This document shows positions 8,047 through 17,673 of a stretch of 64,000 nucleotides of DNA, one piece after another (position 1 is the stretch's first letter; the number at the start of each line of letters is the position of its first letter). The stretch is from NCBI GenBank assembly GCA_963758205.1, contig CAVWUM010000006.1:806001-870000 (forward strand), read 5' to 3'. The notes under the pieces were generated by a model, which did no database searches, was not told where the DNA came from, and saw only the letters and a list, made by a program, of their open reading frames with translations. This stretch comes from Owenweeksia sp963758205 (GTDB taxonomy: Bacteria; Bacteroidota; Bacteroidia; Flavobacteriales; Schleiferiaceae). The translations under genes and the position numbers were made by a program.

Positions 8047-9576
8047 TTACTTAAGCTTGCGGTTCTTAATACTTTGAAGTATTGTTTGGGTTAACTCTTT
8101 AACCTTCAACAACTTGTTTCTTGTGCTTGGCATAATAATCCAGGGCACTAAATAAGAGGCCACAAATACAGGGAAACAAATGAGGAGTATTACAATTGAA
8201 TGTAAGCTTGCTAATTGCTGATAGACAAGGTAAGTAACCAAGCCACCCACAATGGAAAATGTAGCCGGTGAAGATGCTTCTAACAAAAAGTCGGCAAGGC
8301 GTACTGAGGTATTGTGAAAACAGAAGACCAGTGAAGGTATAAGGATAGCGTAGTTTGCAACGGCATAAGCTATAATAAGGCCATTGATCCCCCAGTTTAT
8401 ACCAACAAAAAAGGCAATTATTACCAATACTGCATTGATTAAACCCCAGTACAAATACCTCCTTGATTGGCCAGATGATATCAATACCATACCCCGGGTA
8501 CTGGCTGATGGCTGTATAAAGGCAACAATCGCCAACAACTGAAATATCAGGCTTGCTCCAATCCAGTTTTCTCCTAAAACAAGTAAGATTATGGGTTTAG
8601 CACAAATAGCTAAAAACACCACGATTGGCATAGAAAAAAAGGCGAGTAAAAACACGTATTGCCTGTAATAGCCACGATATCGCTCTCCCTTAAAGTCAAG
8701 TGAACTCATTGCCGGAATACCCACAGCATTTAGCGGGTCTCTGAGTTGAGTAATAGGTATCATCAACAATTGATAGGCTCTGTTATACAAACCCAATGCC
8801 GATGAACCTATAAACTTACCGATGAGTATGTTATCAAGATTTCTTGAGAAGTAGTTGATCATATTAAACCCACTGATATCCGCCCCAAATCTTACGTAGT
8901 CCATTATACTTTTATCCACACGCGTAATATCAGGGCGCCAGCTACACCTCCACCATAGCATAATAACTGAAAATAGTGAGCTGCCTACATTTATGACTAC
9001 TAAAGCCCAATATCCGGCACCTAAAAAACCAAGTACAATACCCGTTACAATGCTTAGTGCGGAAGACGTAATGGTAATAGATGCAAGTACCCGGAATTGC
9101 ATTTGCCTTTTTAACAAAGCGGAGTGTTGTACGCTTAATCCGCCCAGTATTGCCACTGCTGAGTAGGCAAATGTGATGGAATACAATCGGGACTCCCCAT
9201 AAAAGTAAACCAGCACTGGAGCCAAAGCGGCAATAACACCCGCCAGTACAAAACTTATAATAATGTTCAACCAAAATACCTTGCTTACCTCTTGTTGGGT
9301 GATTTGATCTTTTTGAATAACAGCCTGTGCTAATCCTAAATCTTTAAATATTAACACAAAACCGGTAATTGAGGTAACCATGGCTATTAATCCATAATCC
9401 TCAGGTAAAAGCAAGCGAGCCAATATTATGGTAGAAACCATTGTGAGTGCAAAAGCCATTACCTGTGCACTCACCGTACTTACCCCTCCCTTTATTGAGC
9501 GATTTTTAAGGTCTGCATGCAGGTGACCGCGATCAAACCAATGATCGTGTTTACCTTCTGATTGGAGTTTAGTCAA
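8047..9576 (-). CDS. Wzx-like oligosaccharide flippase (MOP superfamily)
   Basis: A 509-residue membrane protein with about 12-14 hydrophobic segments spread over its length. The N-terminal GGVSTVSAQVMAFALTMVSTIILARLLLPEDYGLIAMV is typical of lipopolysaccharide and exopolysaccharide flippases (RfbX/WzxC type). These move lipid-linked repeat units across the inner membrane for polymerisation. The first 30 residues are hydrophilic. The gene lies 13 bp after the nitroreductase-like gene and reads with it. The unit transported is unknown. Confidence 0.9.
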   Translation of the reverse strand: MTKLQSEGKHDHWFDRGHLHADLKNRSIKGGVSTVSAQVMAFALTMVSTIILARLLLPEDYGLIAMVTSITGFVLIFKDLGLAQAVIQKDQITQQEVSKVFWLNIIISFVLAGVIAALAPVLVYFYGESRLYSITFAYSAVAILGGLSVQHSALLKRQMQFRVLASITITSSALSIVTGIVLGFLGAGYWALVVINVGSSLFSVIMLWWRCSWRPDITRVDKSIMDYVRFGADISGFNMINYFSRNLDNILIGKFIGSSALGLYNRAYQLLMIPITQLRDPLNAVGIPAMSSLDFKGERYRGYYRQYVFLLAFFSMPIVVFLAICAKPIILLVLGENWIGASLIFQLLAIVAFIQPSASTRGMVLISSGQSRRYLYWGLINAVLVIIAFFVGINWGINGLIIAYAVANYAILIPSLVFCFHNTSVRLADFLLEASSPATFSIVGGLVTYLVYQQLASLHSIVILLICFPVFVASYLVPWIIMPSTRNKLLKVKELTQTILQSIKNRKLK

Positions 9577-9589
9577 AGCAGTTGATTTT

Positions 9590-10648
9590 CTAATTATAAG
9601 TAATCAACTGTGCGGGCGACTTTTTTTGAGAGTATGGAATCCCTCCCTGTGGATCAGCATAGCCAATACCTATAAGCATCATGGGCCTTTCGTCAGACTC
9701 GAGTTTTAATAGGTCCTCCATTTTTTGCTCAAGGCTCTCAATATCCGGCCAGTTTATTGGGAAGGAACTTAACCCTAATGTTTCCAAAGCAAACATAAAG
9801 CTCATAGAAGCAAGCCCTCCATCAATGTATATTACATGACGATCACGCTCACTTAGGTACGCACTGAGCTTACCAATAACCACAGCAAATGTGGGTACAT
9901 TGTTATATATACCACGGATACCCATTGGTATTGATCCTACTTTATCCTTTAGTTCTTTTTGATCAAAAATTCTAAACTCAAAGGGCTGCCTGTTGCAGGC
10001 ACTTGGAGATTGCGTTGCAGATAGCATTGCCTTTTCAATCAAATCATGTGGTACAGGTTTATCCTGAAACCATCTAACCGAGCGCCTTTGCATGGCCAGG
10101 TTATGGAAATCCTCATAGCTAATATTGGCTTTTGCTGCATCCTGCTTTAAGTAGGGTACAGACTTTAGTTGACCATTGAGTTTGGGGCGAGGCTTGTCAT
10201 CCCCGTAAAAAAGCACTTTTGCTTCCTGCACTATGGGATTATCACCATCCACACTCTCAAAATACTTTTGTATAACTGAACTGGCCCAATTCAATAAGTC
10301 CGCGTCTACTTCTCGGGGGTTGCTTTGATCTTTTAATATGTGGTAGTTTTTTACAACACCTTTAATATCGTTTAGGCCAAAAACAGATCTTCGATTACGC
10401 ATAACCAGGCCTTTTTCGAGGCGGTGTACCTCCCTACGCAAGTGAAATGCGTTTGGCTTACCGTTTTTTAAAGCCTGTAAATGCTGGTATTTTCCATTCA
10501 TTACTTTTTGGTGCTCGCGCGAAAAATCGCTTGAGAATAGAAAATAATAGAGATCGGCCAGTTTGCGGTGCTTCCGCATAACCGGTATCAGGTAGTTATC
10601 CTGAATTTTTACTTTGAGCTGGTAGAGTGAGAATCCCATGGTTTTCAA
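9590..10648 (-). CDS. Nitroreductase-family protein with long N-terminal extension
   Basis: A 352-residue protein. The C-terminal part from about residue 185 is a nitroreductase fold beginning at RRSVRWFQDKPVP, with SATQSPSACNRQPFEFR as the FMN-binding stretch and the GGLASMSFMFALETLGL helix. About 185 residues precede it, with no recognised domain, basic and helical in character. Similar fusions occur inside polysaccharide loci, where their substrate is unknown. It is placed between glycosyltransferase and flippase on the same strand. Confidence 0.8.
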   Translation of the reverse strand: MKTMGFSLYQLKVKIQDNYLIPVMRKHRKLADLYYFLFSSDFSREHQKVMNGKYQHLQALKNGKPNAFHLRREVHRLEKGLVMRNRRSVFGLNDIKGVVKNYHILKDQSNPREVDADLLNWASSVIQKYFESVDGDNPIVQEAKVLFYGDDKPRPKLNGQLKSVPYLKQDAAKANISYEDFHNLAMQRRSVRWFQDKPVPHDLIEKAMLSATQSPSACNRQPFEFRIFDQKELKDKVGSIPMGIRGIYNNVPTFAVVIGKLSAYLSERDRHVIYIDGGLASMSFMFALETLGLSSFPINWPDIESLEQKMEDLLKLESDERPMMLIGIGYADPQGGIPYSQKKSPAQLITYN

Positions 10649-10893
10649 ATTTGTTGAAGTAAAGTGTTTGCTGCAAACAATACATCCTGAAAGAATTGGG
10701 ATTTTTTTTCAGAATTTTTTTGATATAAAAGTTTTGGAAGATAAATCTATGTAAGCATCCAGAATATTCACATCTATCTTGTTTTCAGGCAGCTAAGATA
10801 GTTTTTTTATCCGTTACCCAACAAGTGTTTTTAGATTAAGAACCCTTACACAGCGCGCAAATCAGACTACTTTAGAGGTCAATTTGTTTAGTA

Positions 10894-12114
10894 TCACCTC
10901 TCTATTTTAGTATTTTCTATTATCTCCCAAAACAAATTTATTCGGTCGCTCCAGGCATTTCCTTCAGATGTTTGTACTCGCTTACTTACATTTTCAGGTG
11001 TGTTTGAGTTTACCGCAGTGCTAATATCATTTATAAATTCATCGTGGTTTTTAGAAACATAAGCCACCCCGGTAAAACTTTCCACATCTACAGAAAAATC
11101 AGTTGAAACGATGGCCTTACCTGCAGCCAAATATTCGTTCATCTTTAATGGATAAATACTTTTGGTGAGGTCATTTTTTAAGAAAGGAATTATAGTGGCA
11201 TCCATAAACTGAAGGTAACGAGGTAGCTCAGCCAGCTTTTTTGGCCCTGTAAAAACCACATTGGGGTAACTGTGGTAATCTTCATCTGTGAATGGCTTAT
11301 AATCACCAGGCCCTACCATTAAAAATAACTTATCAGGATGAGCTTTAATAGCCTTTGTAAGCAAATCAAAATCCATCCGTAAACCAATATGCCCCACATA
11401 ACCAACCACTGGTTTGGTGTTTCCTTTTAACTCCTCCGGCAGATCAAATTTTTCGCTTAATGCTGTTTTAAACAAATCAGTTTGCGCGGCATTTGGCAAT
11501 ATATGTACATTTTCACCACCGTCTGCTTCAAGCACCTTTTTAAGATTGGTGGAGGTAGTCATTAATACATCGGCATTTTTAATGGCTTTTCGCTCACCGG
11601 TAACACCGTGTTCATGTCCGGCAATGGCCCTGATATCATCCCTTGATTGATAAATAAAAATCCTGGGGTTTATGTTTTTGGTAAGCTTTACACCGTAAAA
11701 GGGATTAAATGAATTAAAGAAGATGTAGTCCTTAATATTATGATCATCAATTATACGCTGTACGGTTTTAAAAAACTTTTGATTATTACGCTTACTGAGT
11801 ACATTGTATAAACCACCTTCTGGCAGAGCATTAATGGGAATCATCAATTGTGGTGTAACGGCCGTAAAATTATCAGGCACCCCCGGCACCTTTGTATAAA
11901 TGTTCTTTCCTTTAAGGATGGCTTCTTTTCTTCTTACCACCGTTGGCAGATCTTTTTCACGCAGGTAATCTTTAACGGTATATGGGTAATCGATATAAAA
12001 AACCTTATTGGTTTTGGCTAGTTCTTTTGCAATTGAGTAAGCAGCGGATGACAAATCTCCGTCCCATCTTGACATGGAACACATTATAATAGGTAGTTTT
12101 CTGATGTTGCTCAT
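10894..12114 (-). CDS. Family 4 type glycosyltransferase
   Basis: A 406-residue cytoplasmic glycosyltransferase of the GT-B fold. It has an N-terminal acceptor half starting LPIIMCSMSRWDGD and a C-terminal donor half with VVGYVGHIGLRMDFDLL, LFLMVGPGDY, ATIIPFLKND and the EYLAAGKAIVSTDF segment. This C-terminal signature is shared with group 1 transferases. The gene stands at the head of the minus-strand polysaccharide genes, 245 bp from the next one, so it may have its own transcript. That 245-bp gap (10649-10893) shows no gene or clear signal. Confidence 0.87.
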   Translation of the reverse strand: MSNIRKLPIIMCSMSRWDGDLSSAAYSIAKELAKTNKVFYIDYPYTVKDYLREKDLPTVVRRKEAILKGKNIYTKVPGVPDNFTAVTPQLMIPINALPEGGLYNVLSKRNNQKFFKTVQRIIDDHNIKDYIFFNSFNPFYGVKLTKNINPRIFIYQSRDDIRAIAGHEHGVTGERKAIKNADVLMTTSTNLKKVLEADGGENVHILPNAAQTDLFKTALSEKFDLPEELKGNTKPVVGYVGHIGLRMDFDLLTKAIKAHPDKLFLMVGPGDYKPFTDEDYHSYPNVVFTGPKKLAELPRYLQFMDATIIPFLKNDLTKSIYPLKMNEYLAAGKAIVSTDFSVDVESFTGVAYVSKNHDEFINDISTAVNSNTPENVSKRVQTSEGNAWSDRINLFWEIIENTKIER

Positions 12115-12205
12115 AAGCTTGATTTATAATATTTTCCGAAAATGGAGTATAGATTTTAGACCAATTTTTCGGTAAAATTTAAGGGTTAATTAGCTCGTTT
12201 TTAGC

Positions 12206-12234
12206 TTGTTATTAATTATTTCTCGTTACCTTCG
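12206..12234 (+). promoter_or_regulatory. Bacteroidota-type promoter for the acyltransferase gene
   Basis: TTG at 12206-12208 is separated by 18 bases from TACCTTCG at 12227-12234. This differs at one base from the Bacteroidota primary-sigma -7 consensus TAnnTTTG. It lies 34 bp before the start of the hexapeptide acyltransferase gene. Confidence 0.5.
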
Positions 12235-12268
12235 GCTCGTCATTTGAAACAAGCTAATCTACTCGAAC

Positions 12269-12958
12269 ATGCGTTTTTCTCAAATTATTAAGGATAACCC
12301 TGCCTTAAAAAAGCTTATCCATCTATTATTAATTCCCAAAGGTAAGGCCAAGCCGAGGCTTTGGGTAAAATGGTTTGTAAATCCTTTGGTGCACAAACGC
12401 GGCAAGGGTGTTTCCATCGGCAAAACTACAAGAATGGATGTATTGCCATTTCAATCTTTTTCTATAGGCAAAAACTCTACTATCGAAGATTTTGCTACAG
12501 TAAACAATGGTGTAGGTTCAGTGGAGATAGGCGAAAATACCCTCATAGGAATTGGAAACGTAATAATTGGCCCGGTTAAGATGGGCAACAATATTATCCT
12601 GGCACAAAATATAGTGGTTTCCGGTCTTAATCATGGTTATGAGGATATTGCTACACCAATTGTCAACCAATCTGTAACTACTAAGGAAATTTCCATTGAG
12701 GATGATTGCTGGATAGGTGCAAATGCTGTTGTAACTGCAGGTGTAACTATTGGTAAGCACTGCGTAATTGCTGCAGGCGCGGTTGTCACCAAAGATATAC
12801 CGCCCTACTCAGTAGCAGTTGGAAATCCGGCAAGGGTAATTAAAAAATATAATATGATTACCAAGACATGGGACAAATGCAAGGAGTCTAAGGTTGAAAA
12901 ACAACAGCCATATCAAGAAAAAGACATCGCATTACCACTATCAAGAAAATTGGCCTGA
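12269..12958 (+). CDS. Left-handed beta-helix (hexapeptide repeat) acyltransferase
   Basis: A 229-residue protein whose residues 45-185 form a hexapeptide-repeat helix. Strings such as VEIGENTLIGIGNVIIG and VVTAGVTIGKHCVIAAGAVVTKDIPPYSVAVGNPARVI are the classic end of WbbJ/CysE-type O-acetyltransferases. The loop NHGYEDIATPI and its following residues contain the acceptor-pocket histidine. It is probably an O-acetyltransferase acting on sugars of the nearby polymer, using acetyl-CoA. It is divergent from the minus-strand glycosyltransferase gene. Confidence 0.87.
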   Translation: MRFSQIIKDNPALKKLIHLLLIPKGKAKPRLWVKWFVNPLVHKRGKGVSIGKTTRMDVLPFQSFSIGKNSTIEDFATVNNGVGSVEIGENTLIGIGNVIIGPVKMGNNIILAQNIVVSGLNHGYEDIATPIVNQSVTTKEISIEDDCWIGANAVVTAGVTIGKHCVIAAGAVVTKDIPPYSVAVGNPARVIKKYNMITKTWDKCKESKVEKQQPYQEKDIALPLSRKLA

Positions 12959-13180
12959 TACCATTTCAACCACCAGCTTGGTTTATCTTTCAGATTATTT
13001 AGGTTCTGATCTTTACCAGGGACAGCCCTCTCAATTTAGCGTCAAAAGCCTCAGGTATTTAATATGAGAGGTTCTGAATAGCATGTTCCTTTATTAAAAG
13101 GGATTCTCCTTAATTCCCTTAAAAGCACTCTTCCATTTGGTCTTCTTAGTTTTACGGTAATAAATTAAATTACACGTAAG

Positions 13181-13819
13181 ATGAACGTATTTATTCTTTG
13201 CACAGGACGCAGTGGATCAACTACCTTAATGAGAGCCTGTAAACACTTAACCAATTTTAGCAGTGGGCATGAGAGCCAGGCATTAAAATTTGGCCAGGAA
13301 AGAATGAATTACCCTAATTGGCATATTGAATCTGACAACAGATTATCATGGTTTTTGGGGCGATTGGATAAGACGTATGGAGATAAGGATGTTCTTTATG
13401 TACACCTTAAGAGGTCGAAAGAAAAAACAGTGGCCAGCTATAACGAGAGATGGCATGTACGCGGCTCAATTATGAAAGCATTTACTCGTGGCATACTCCT
13501 GACCCCGCTAAACCAACTGAACCAGGATACCCGCAAAAGAATATGTGAAGACTACTACGATACGGTAACCTCCAATATTGAACTCTTTTTGAAGGACAAA
13601 GAAAACAAGATGACTATGCATCTTGAAAATATAAAGTATGACTTTAAAAAGTTTTGGAATAGAATTCCGGCTGAAGGTAACCTTGAAGCCGCGCTTGCCG
13701 AATTATCTAAGAAGCATAATAAGAATGTATGGTCTAAATACCCTATCCTTTCAAAGAACAAAACCTTAATTAGCATTTACCGCAAAATAAAGCTGGCTAC
13801 CTGGGGTCGTGGTATCTAA
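13181..13819 (+). CDS. Sulfotransferase-like P-loop protein
   Basis: A 212-residue protein beginning MNVFILCTGRSGSTTLMRAC, which matches the 5'-phosphosulfate-binding loop of PAPS-dependent sulfotransferases. The later VLYVHLKRSKEKTVASY resembles the 3'-phosphate loop (R..S). It is shorter than typical sulfotransferases (250-300 residues), and the catalytic base cannot be assigned with certainty. Position between an acyltransferase and a methyltransferase suggests polymer decoration with sulfate, common in marine exopolysaccharides; this is inference. Confidence 0.65.
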   Translation: MNVFILCTGRSGSTTLMRACKHLTNFSSGHESQALKFGQERMNYPNWHIESDNRLSWFLGRLDKTYGDKDVLYVHLKRSKEKTVASYNERWHVRGSIMKAFTRGILLTPLNQLNQDTRKRICEDYYDTVTSNIELFLKDKENKMTMHLENIKYDFKKFWNRIPAEGNLEAALAELSKKHNKNVWSKYPILSKNKTLISIYRKIKLATWGRGI

Positions 13820-13967
13820 AACCACCCGCCATTATGTTTCCTGATTTAACTTTAATAGGGCAAACTACAGCTCACTGCTACCCACTTACATGCAGGTTAA
13901 CACACTATTAGTGCAGCTTAAATTCTATTATTTCGCCATATAGATTTATTTCCTAATTTGCCAGTTC

Positions 13968-13987
13968 ATACTCTCTTTAGAGAGTAT
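13968..13987. promoter_or_regulatory. Near-perfect palindrome upstream of the methyltransferase
   Basis: ATACTCTCT (13968-13976) and AGAGAGTAT (13979-13987) are exact inverted repeats of 9 bp around TT. The palindrome lies just after a CTAATTTGCC sequence that resembles a -7 element, and 32 bp before the start codon. It would be in the leader of the mRNA or act as an operator. The function is unknown. Confidence 0.5.
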
Positions 13988-14019
13988 CTGATTCGAATAA
14001 AACTAAACAACTCTGTGCA

Positions 14020-14784
14020 ATGACTGCCGAACAAAGAGCGGAAGGCCTGGCCTATGCTGAAAGAAACTTTAGAGAAGAAGACTCTCACTTAATGTTGGAT
14101 AAAGCCTATATAGAAAGGTACTACGACTTAAGTGGTAAAAAAGTACTGGACTTTGGATGCGGAATGGGTGGTATGACCCTATGGATGGATGAACACTACT
14201 CATGCGATATAAAAGGTATTGACATTGATCATAACCATATTGAAGTTTGTAATCTTTTAAAGAAAAAGCTGAATAAGGAGCATGTTGAGTTTATCCTTCA
14301 GGATATTGTACAGAATCCTTTAGAAGAAAAATTTGACTTCATTTTTTTGAACGATGTAGCCGAGCATATTCAACCTGATTACCTCGAGCCAATTTTTGCC
14401 CAATTAAAAAATCACCTTACACCTAACGGGATCATTTTTGTGAGCTACCCCCCCTGGGAAGGCCCATATGCCTCGCACCTTAACAGTATTTTTAAAATAC
14501 CCTGGGCTCAATACTGGCCGGAAAGCATTATGCTACCCAAGCTAAAAAAGAGAAACAGAATATTAGTGGGAGAAAAGGATCTAATGTCCGAATACTTTGA
14601 GCTAAACCACTTAAATCATAAAATGCTCAAAGGAATTGTAGAAAAAGGCGGACTTAAAATAGAACGTAGAATGAGCCATTGCAAGCTTAACCGACTGCCT
14701 GGTTTAAAAAATGCCAACCTCAGTTTTTTCCCCTTAAAATATTTAATAACTAAGGAGTTAGTAGTATTGAAGGCCAGCAATTAA
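14020..14784 (+). CDS. Class I SAM-dependent methyltransferase
   Basis: A 254-residue protein with a Rossmann methyltransferase core. Motif I is VLDFGCGMGGMTLWM, the acidic end of strand 2 is GIDIDHNHIEVC, and LQDIVQNP and FDFIFLNDVAEHI follow as later motifs. The C-terminal 100 residues are a lid region with SYPPWEGPYASHL. Family members methylate sugars, lipids or small molecules and the target is not evident. It ends 46 bp before the convergent glycosyltransferase. Confidence 0.85.
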   Translation: MTAEQRAEGLAYAERNFREEDSHLMLDKAYIERYYDLSGKKVLDFGCGMGGMTLWMDEHYSCDIKGIDIDHNHIEVCNLLKKKLNKEHVEFILQDIVQNPLEEKFDFIFLNDVAEHIQPDYLEPIFAQLKNHLTPNGIIFVSYPPWEGPYASHLNSIFKIPWAQYWPESIMLPKLKKRNRILVGEKDLMSEYFELNHLNHKMLKGIVEKGGLKIERRMSHCKLNRLPGLKNANLSFFPLKYLITKELVVLKASN

Positions 14785-14830
14785 AAACAAGCTTTTTGAT
14801 TTTAACCTAGCAAGTACATTTCAGATACCG

Positions 14831-16006
14831 CTATTTTGCCCCTTTCTCCGTTACCTCAAATTTAGAAGCGGTACTCTTTCTAATTCTCAGTATTCCTAAT
14901 ATCATAAATAAAATGGCCTTGGGGATGTTTAACATTGCCCGAAGTAACCTGAGATTGTAAAACCTTCGAGGAATGGCCAACAACAAAGTAAGCACATACG
15001 CAACGGCTATGGAGAGCCAAACCATGCTTACCAAGTTGAAAATAGAAAGCACTCCCAATACTATCGTAAGGCCTATTAACAAAACTTTGGGTATGAGGAA
15101 AAACTGGAACACCTTATCGAAATATCCGAAATTACCCTTCAGAAATAGTTCGCGTAATCCATCCAAAAAGTAATTCTTAAAAAAGTATATCTGAACGCCT
15201 ACCCAACGCGTACGCTGTTTGGAAAAGTTGGCAGCGTTTGAAACTTTCTCATCATATACCAGGGCATCTTCAAAGTATTCTATAAGCTGCTTTTCCTTTA
15301 AGATTTTCAGCTCTACCAGCTTATCCTCACCCGCAACATCTTCAATATCATCCATAATGGATTTAAAGTATTGAAAATCAAAAGCCATGGCCGAACCAAT
15401 AAGGGCCGAACTAACGCCCAATACTCTATGCCCTTTGCGAAAAATGCTATTACCTATTTCCTCGTTAATAGCATCCAACAGAGCAAACTCGGTTTGCTGG
15501 TTTTTTGCTGTACGATGGCCCTGCATCACCTTAAAACCAGAGTTATAGCCCTCATTTATCTTTTCCAAAAAGTCAGGAGCCATAATGTTATCTGAATCCA
15601 GAATAACCGCAATATCAGGATTGGCAGTGCTTAAAGTTTCCAGACCTTTATTTAGGCTTTTGGCTTTAGTACTGTTTTCAAAACTTACCACCAAGGTTGT
15701 TACATCAAGTAATTGAAGCCCCTCTAAAGTTTCATCACTAAAGCTATCTGCAAGCACTACCACTTCATAATACTCTTTGGGGTAGCTCTGCTTTAAAGCT
15801 CGTGAGGCGGTATCTATTATTATTCGGTCTTCCTTATAACCCGGAATAAAAACTACAATGCGATTCTTTTTATCAGAAGGTACAATAGCCAGGCTGGGAC
15901 GAAAAGGAAAAATACTGGCTAAGGAAAATACAAACAGGTAAAATACCTGCAGGCCAATTAGCAATAAAAAGAAAAACTCAATAAAATGGAGAATGGAGTA
16001 AAGCAC
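14831..16006 (-). CDS. Membrane family 2 glycosyltransferase
   Basis: A 391-residue processive-type glycosyltransferase. An N-terminal membrane helix lies at residues 5-35, followed by a GT-A domain with VVFIPGYKEDRIIIDT, the divalent-metal site in VILDSDN, AGEDKLVEL as the base region, and KQRTRWVGVQIYF, which is the Q..RW motif of cellulose/hyaluronan-synthase-like enzymes. Two or three membrane helices close the protein (about 295-370). This indicates chain growth at the inner membrane, possibly with export. The product is unknown. Confidence 0.88.
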   Translation of the reverse strand: MLYSILHFIEFFFLLLIGLQVFYLFVFSLASIFPFRPSLAIVPSDKKNRIVVFIPGYKEDRIIIDTASRALKQSYPKEYYEVVVLADSFSDETLEGLQLLDVTTLVVSFENSTKAKSLNKGLETLSTANPDIAVILDSDNIMAPDFLEKINEGYNSGFKVMQGHRTAKNQQTEFALLDAINEEIGNSIFRKGHRVLGVSSALIGSAMAFDFQYFKSIMDDIEDVAGEDKLVELKILKEKQLIEYFEDALVYDEKVSNAANFSKQRTRWVGVQIYFFKNYFLDGLRELFLKGNFGYFDKVFQFFLIPKVLLIGLTIVLGVLSIFNLVSMVWLSIAVAYVLTLLLAIPRRFYNLRLLRAMLNIPKAILFMILGILRIRKSTASKFEVTEKGAK

Positions 16007-16050
16007 CTGTTAAGAGTTACGTTTCGGAGGCGAAATATCCGAAATATTAT

Positions 16051-17664
16051 TTAGGGAGTAACCACTAATCGTTGAGTGGCATAGGTTAACTCACCATTGG
16101 TAACTCTCACAATATAAACACCTTGATTTAGCCCGGGAGTTAGTCGCATTTCACCATTAGACACATTCAGAGCCTTATTGAAATGCTGCCTGCCTGCCAT
16201 ATCCCATATTTCCACCCGGGCTTCAGGGTCTTCAATGCCATTAAGCTCAAGGTTAAACTCTCCCTGTGTTGGGTTGGGGAATATATTGATGTGCTGCGAA
16301 ACCAAACCATTTTCATCCACCGAAAAGCCAATTGGCAATAATGCAATGGTACGGTGGCGAACCACCCCGCGCCTTAGCTTTACATGCATAGTATCGGTAT
16401 GGTAGCCTGCTTTTTCAACAACTACCAAAAAATCTCCGGTATCCCTGCGGCCACCTCTAAAGTTTCCAAAAAGATCTGTTTGCCCATCAATATCGGCCCG
16501 CACCACGGTTACATCTGCTGTAGGTATGGGGTTTTGTGTAACCGAATCTTTTACAAAAGTGGAAAAGAAGCATGCACCGGGATAACTGCTGTTAAGTATG
16601 AATAAACCTTCCTGGCGATCGGTAACAAGGATATTACCGCTCGGTAGGTAAGGGTAGGCACCCCAGGCCCCTTCAAAACCATCGCCAGACATGGGCGATG
16701 TATCGTAATACGCTGTTTCAATAAGTATATCAGGTTGGCTGGCATCCACAATCTGCAAGCCGGAAGTGTAGTAGGACGTAACCAGGAAGTTGCCTTTTAC
16801 ATGTGTATTATGTGGTATTACCTCATTGGGATCAAATATGCCTGTCCTTATCCTGTCAAGCTCAGTAATGCTGCTCAGGTCGCTTACATCATAAGCTGTA
16901 ACATAAGCTCCTTTCTTCTCATCAGTTGTAAATACTGTTTTGTTATGTGGAGAAAACCAAATGTTGTGGCAAAAATTATTTGGTGTAGCCTGTGATGCCC
17001 AAACTACCGGATTTGACTTATTACTCACATCCACCACCTCAAACTTGCCGATATTGATGGCAGCTCCGTAAAGGGTATCTCCCCTGGCTACTCCATCATG
17101 GTAATAGGCACCGTCATAAGCTCCCAGATATACAGGGTTGTTAGGGTCAACAGCCAAATCAAACATGGCTGCCCCACCGGCACTAAGGTTTGACCCGAAA
17201 AGGTAAAGCACACCGTTTTCATCAATAAAAATATTATGGGCGTTACGGTAGGTAAAGCTGTTACCTCCAATATTTACAATAGGGAAAAACTGAGTGTAAG
17301 ATAGGTTTGCTGAATCAATGGTGTTAAGATCGACAATTAGAATTCCATCAGAATTTCGGCTGCCGCCCACACCATCATGCACCACATAGGCGTAGTGGCT
17401 CCAGGTTTTAATATCCCTCCAGATAGTATTATTTCCATTTATAAAATGCTCTTCAACTGGGTTAGATGGTGTGGTGACATCCACAATTGAAAACCCGGAA
17501 TTGACCCCTACCAGGGCGTACTCCTTAGTTGGAGTGGCGTAGCCCCACACATCGTTAATAATATCATTATAGGGAAGTTGACCTAACTTAGTAACCTCAA
17601 GACTATCCTGAGCGCCCAGGCCAACACAAAAAAGGGAAGCGAGAGCAAGTAAAAATGTTTTCAT
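16051..17664 (-). CDS. Choice-of-anchor B family protein secreted by the type IX system
   Basis: A 537-residue secreted protein. After a signal peptide (MKTFLLALASLFCVGLGAQ) come LVIVD-like beta-propeller repeats, for example YALVGVNSGFSIVDVTTPSNP and VTAYDVSDLSSI, which define the choice-of-anchor B family. A carboxypeptidase-regulatory-like beta domain follows (about 370-440). The end is a type A sorting domain with HINIFPNPTQGEFNLEL and a final short strand. The function of the propeller is unknown. It follows parC by 9 bp on the same strand, but co-transcription with a housekeeping gene may be accidental. Confidence 0.88.
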   Translation of the reverse strand: MKTFLLALASLFCVGLGAQDSLEVTKLGQLPYNDIINDVWGYATPTKEYALVGVNSGFSIVDVTTPSNPVEEHFINGNNTIWRDIKTWSHYAYVVHDGVGGSRNSDGILIVDLNTIDSANLSYTQFFPIVNIGGNSFTYRNAHNIFIDENGVLYLFGSNLSAGGAAMFDLAVDPNNPVYLGAYDGAYYHDGVARGDTLYGAAINIGKFEVVDVSNKSNPVVWASQATPNNFCHNIWFSPHNKTVFTTDEKKGAYVTAYDVSDLSSITELDRIRTGIFDPNEVIPHNTHVKGNFLVTSYYTSGLQIVDASQPDILIETAYYDTSPMSGDGFEGAWGAYPYLPSGNILVTDRQEGLFILNSSYPGACFFSTFVKDSVTQNPIPTADVTVVRADIDGQTDLFGNFRGGRRDTGDFLVVVEKAGYHTDTMHVKLRRGVVRHRTIALLPIGFSVDENGLVSQHINIFPNPTQGEFNLELNGIEDPEARVEIWDMAGRQHFNKALNVSNGEMRLTPGLNQGVYIVRVTNGELTYATQRLVVTP

Positions 17665-17673
17665 TTTGCTAAT

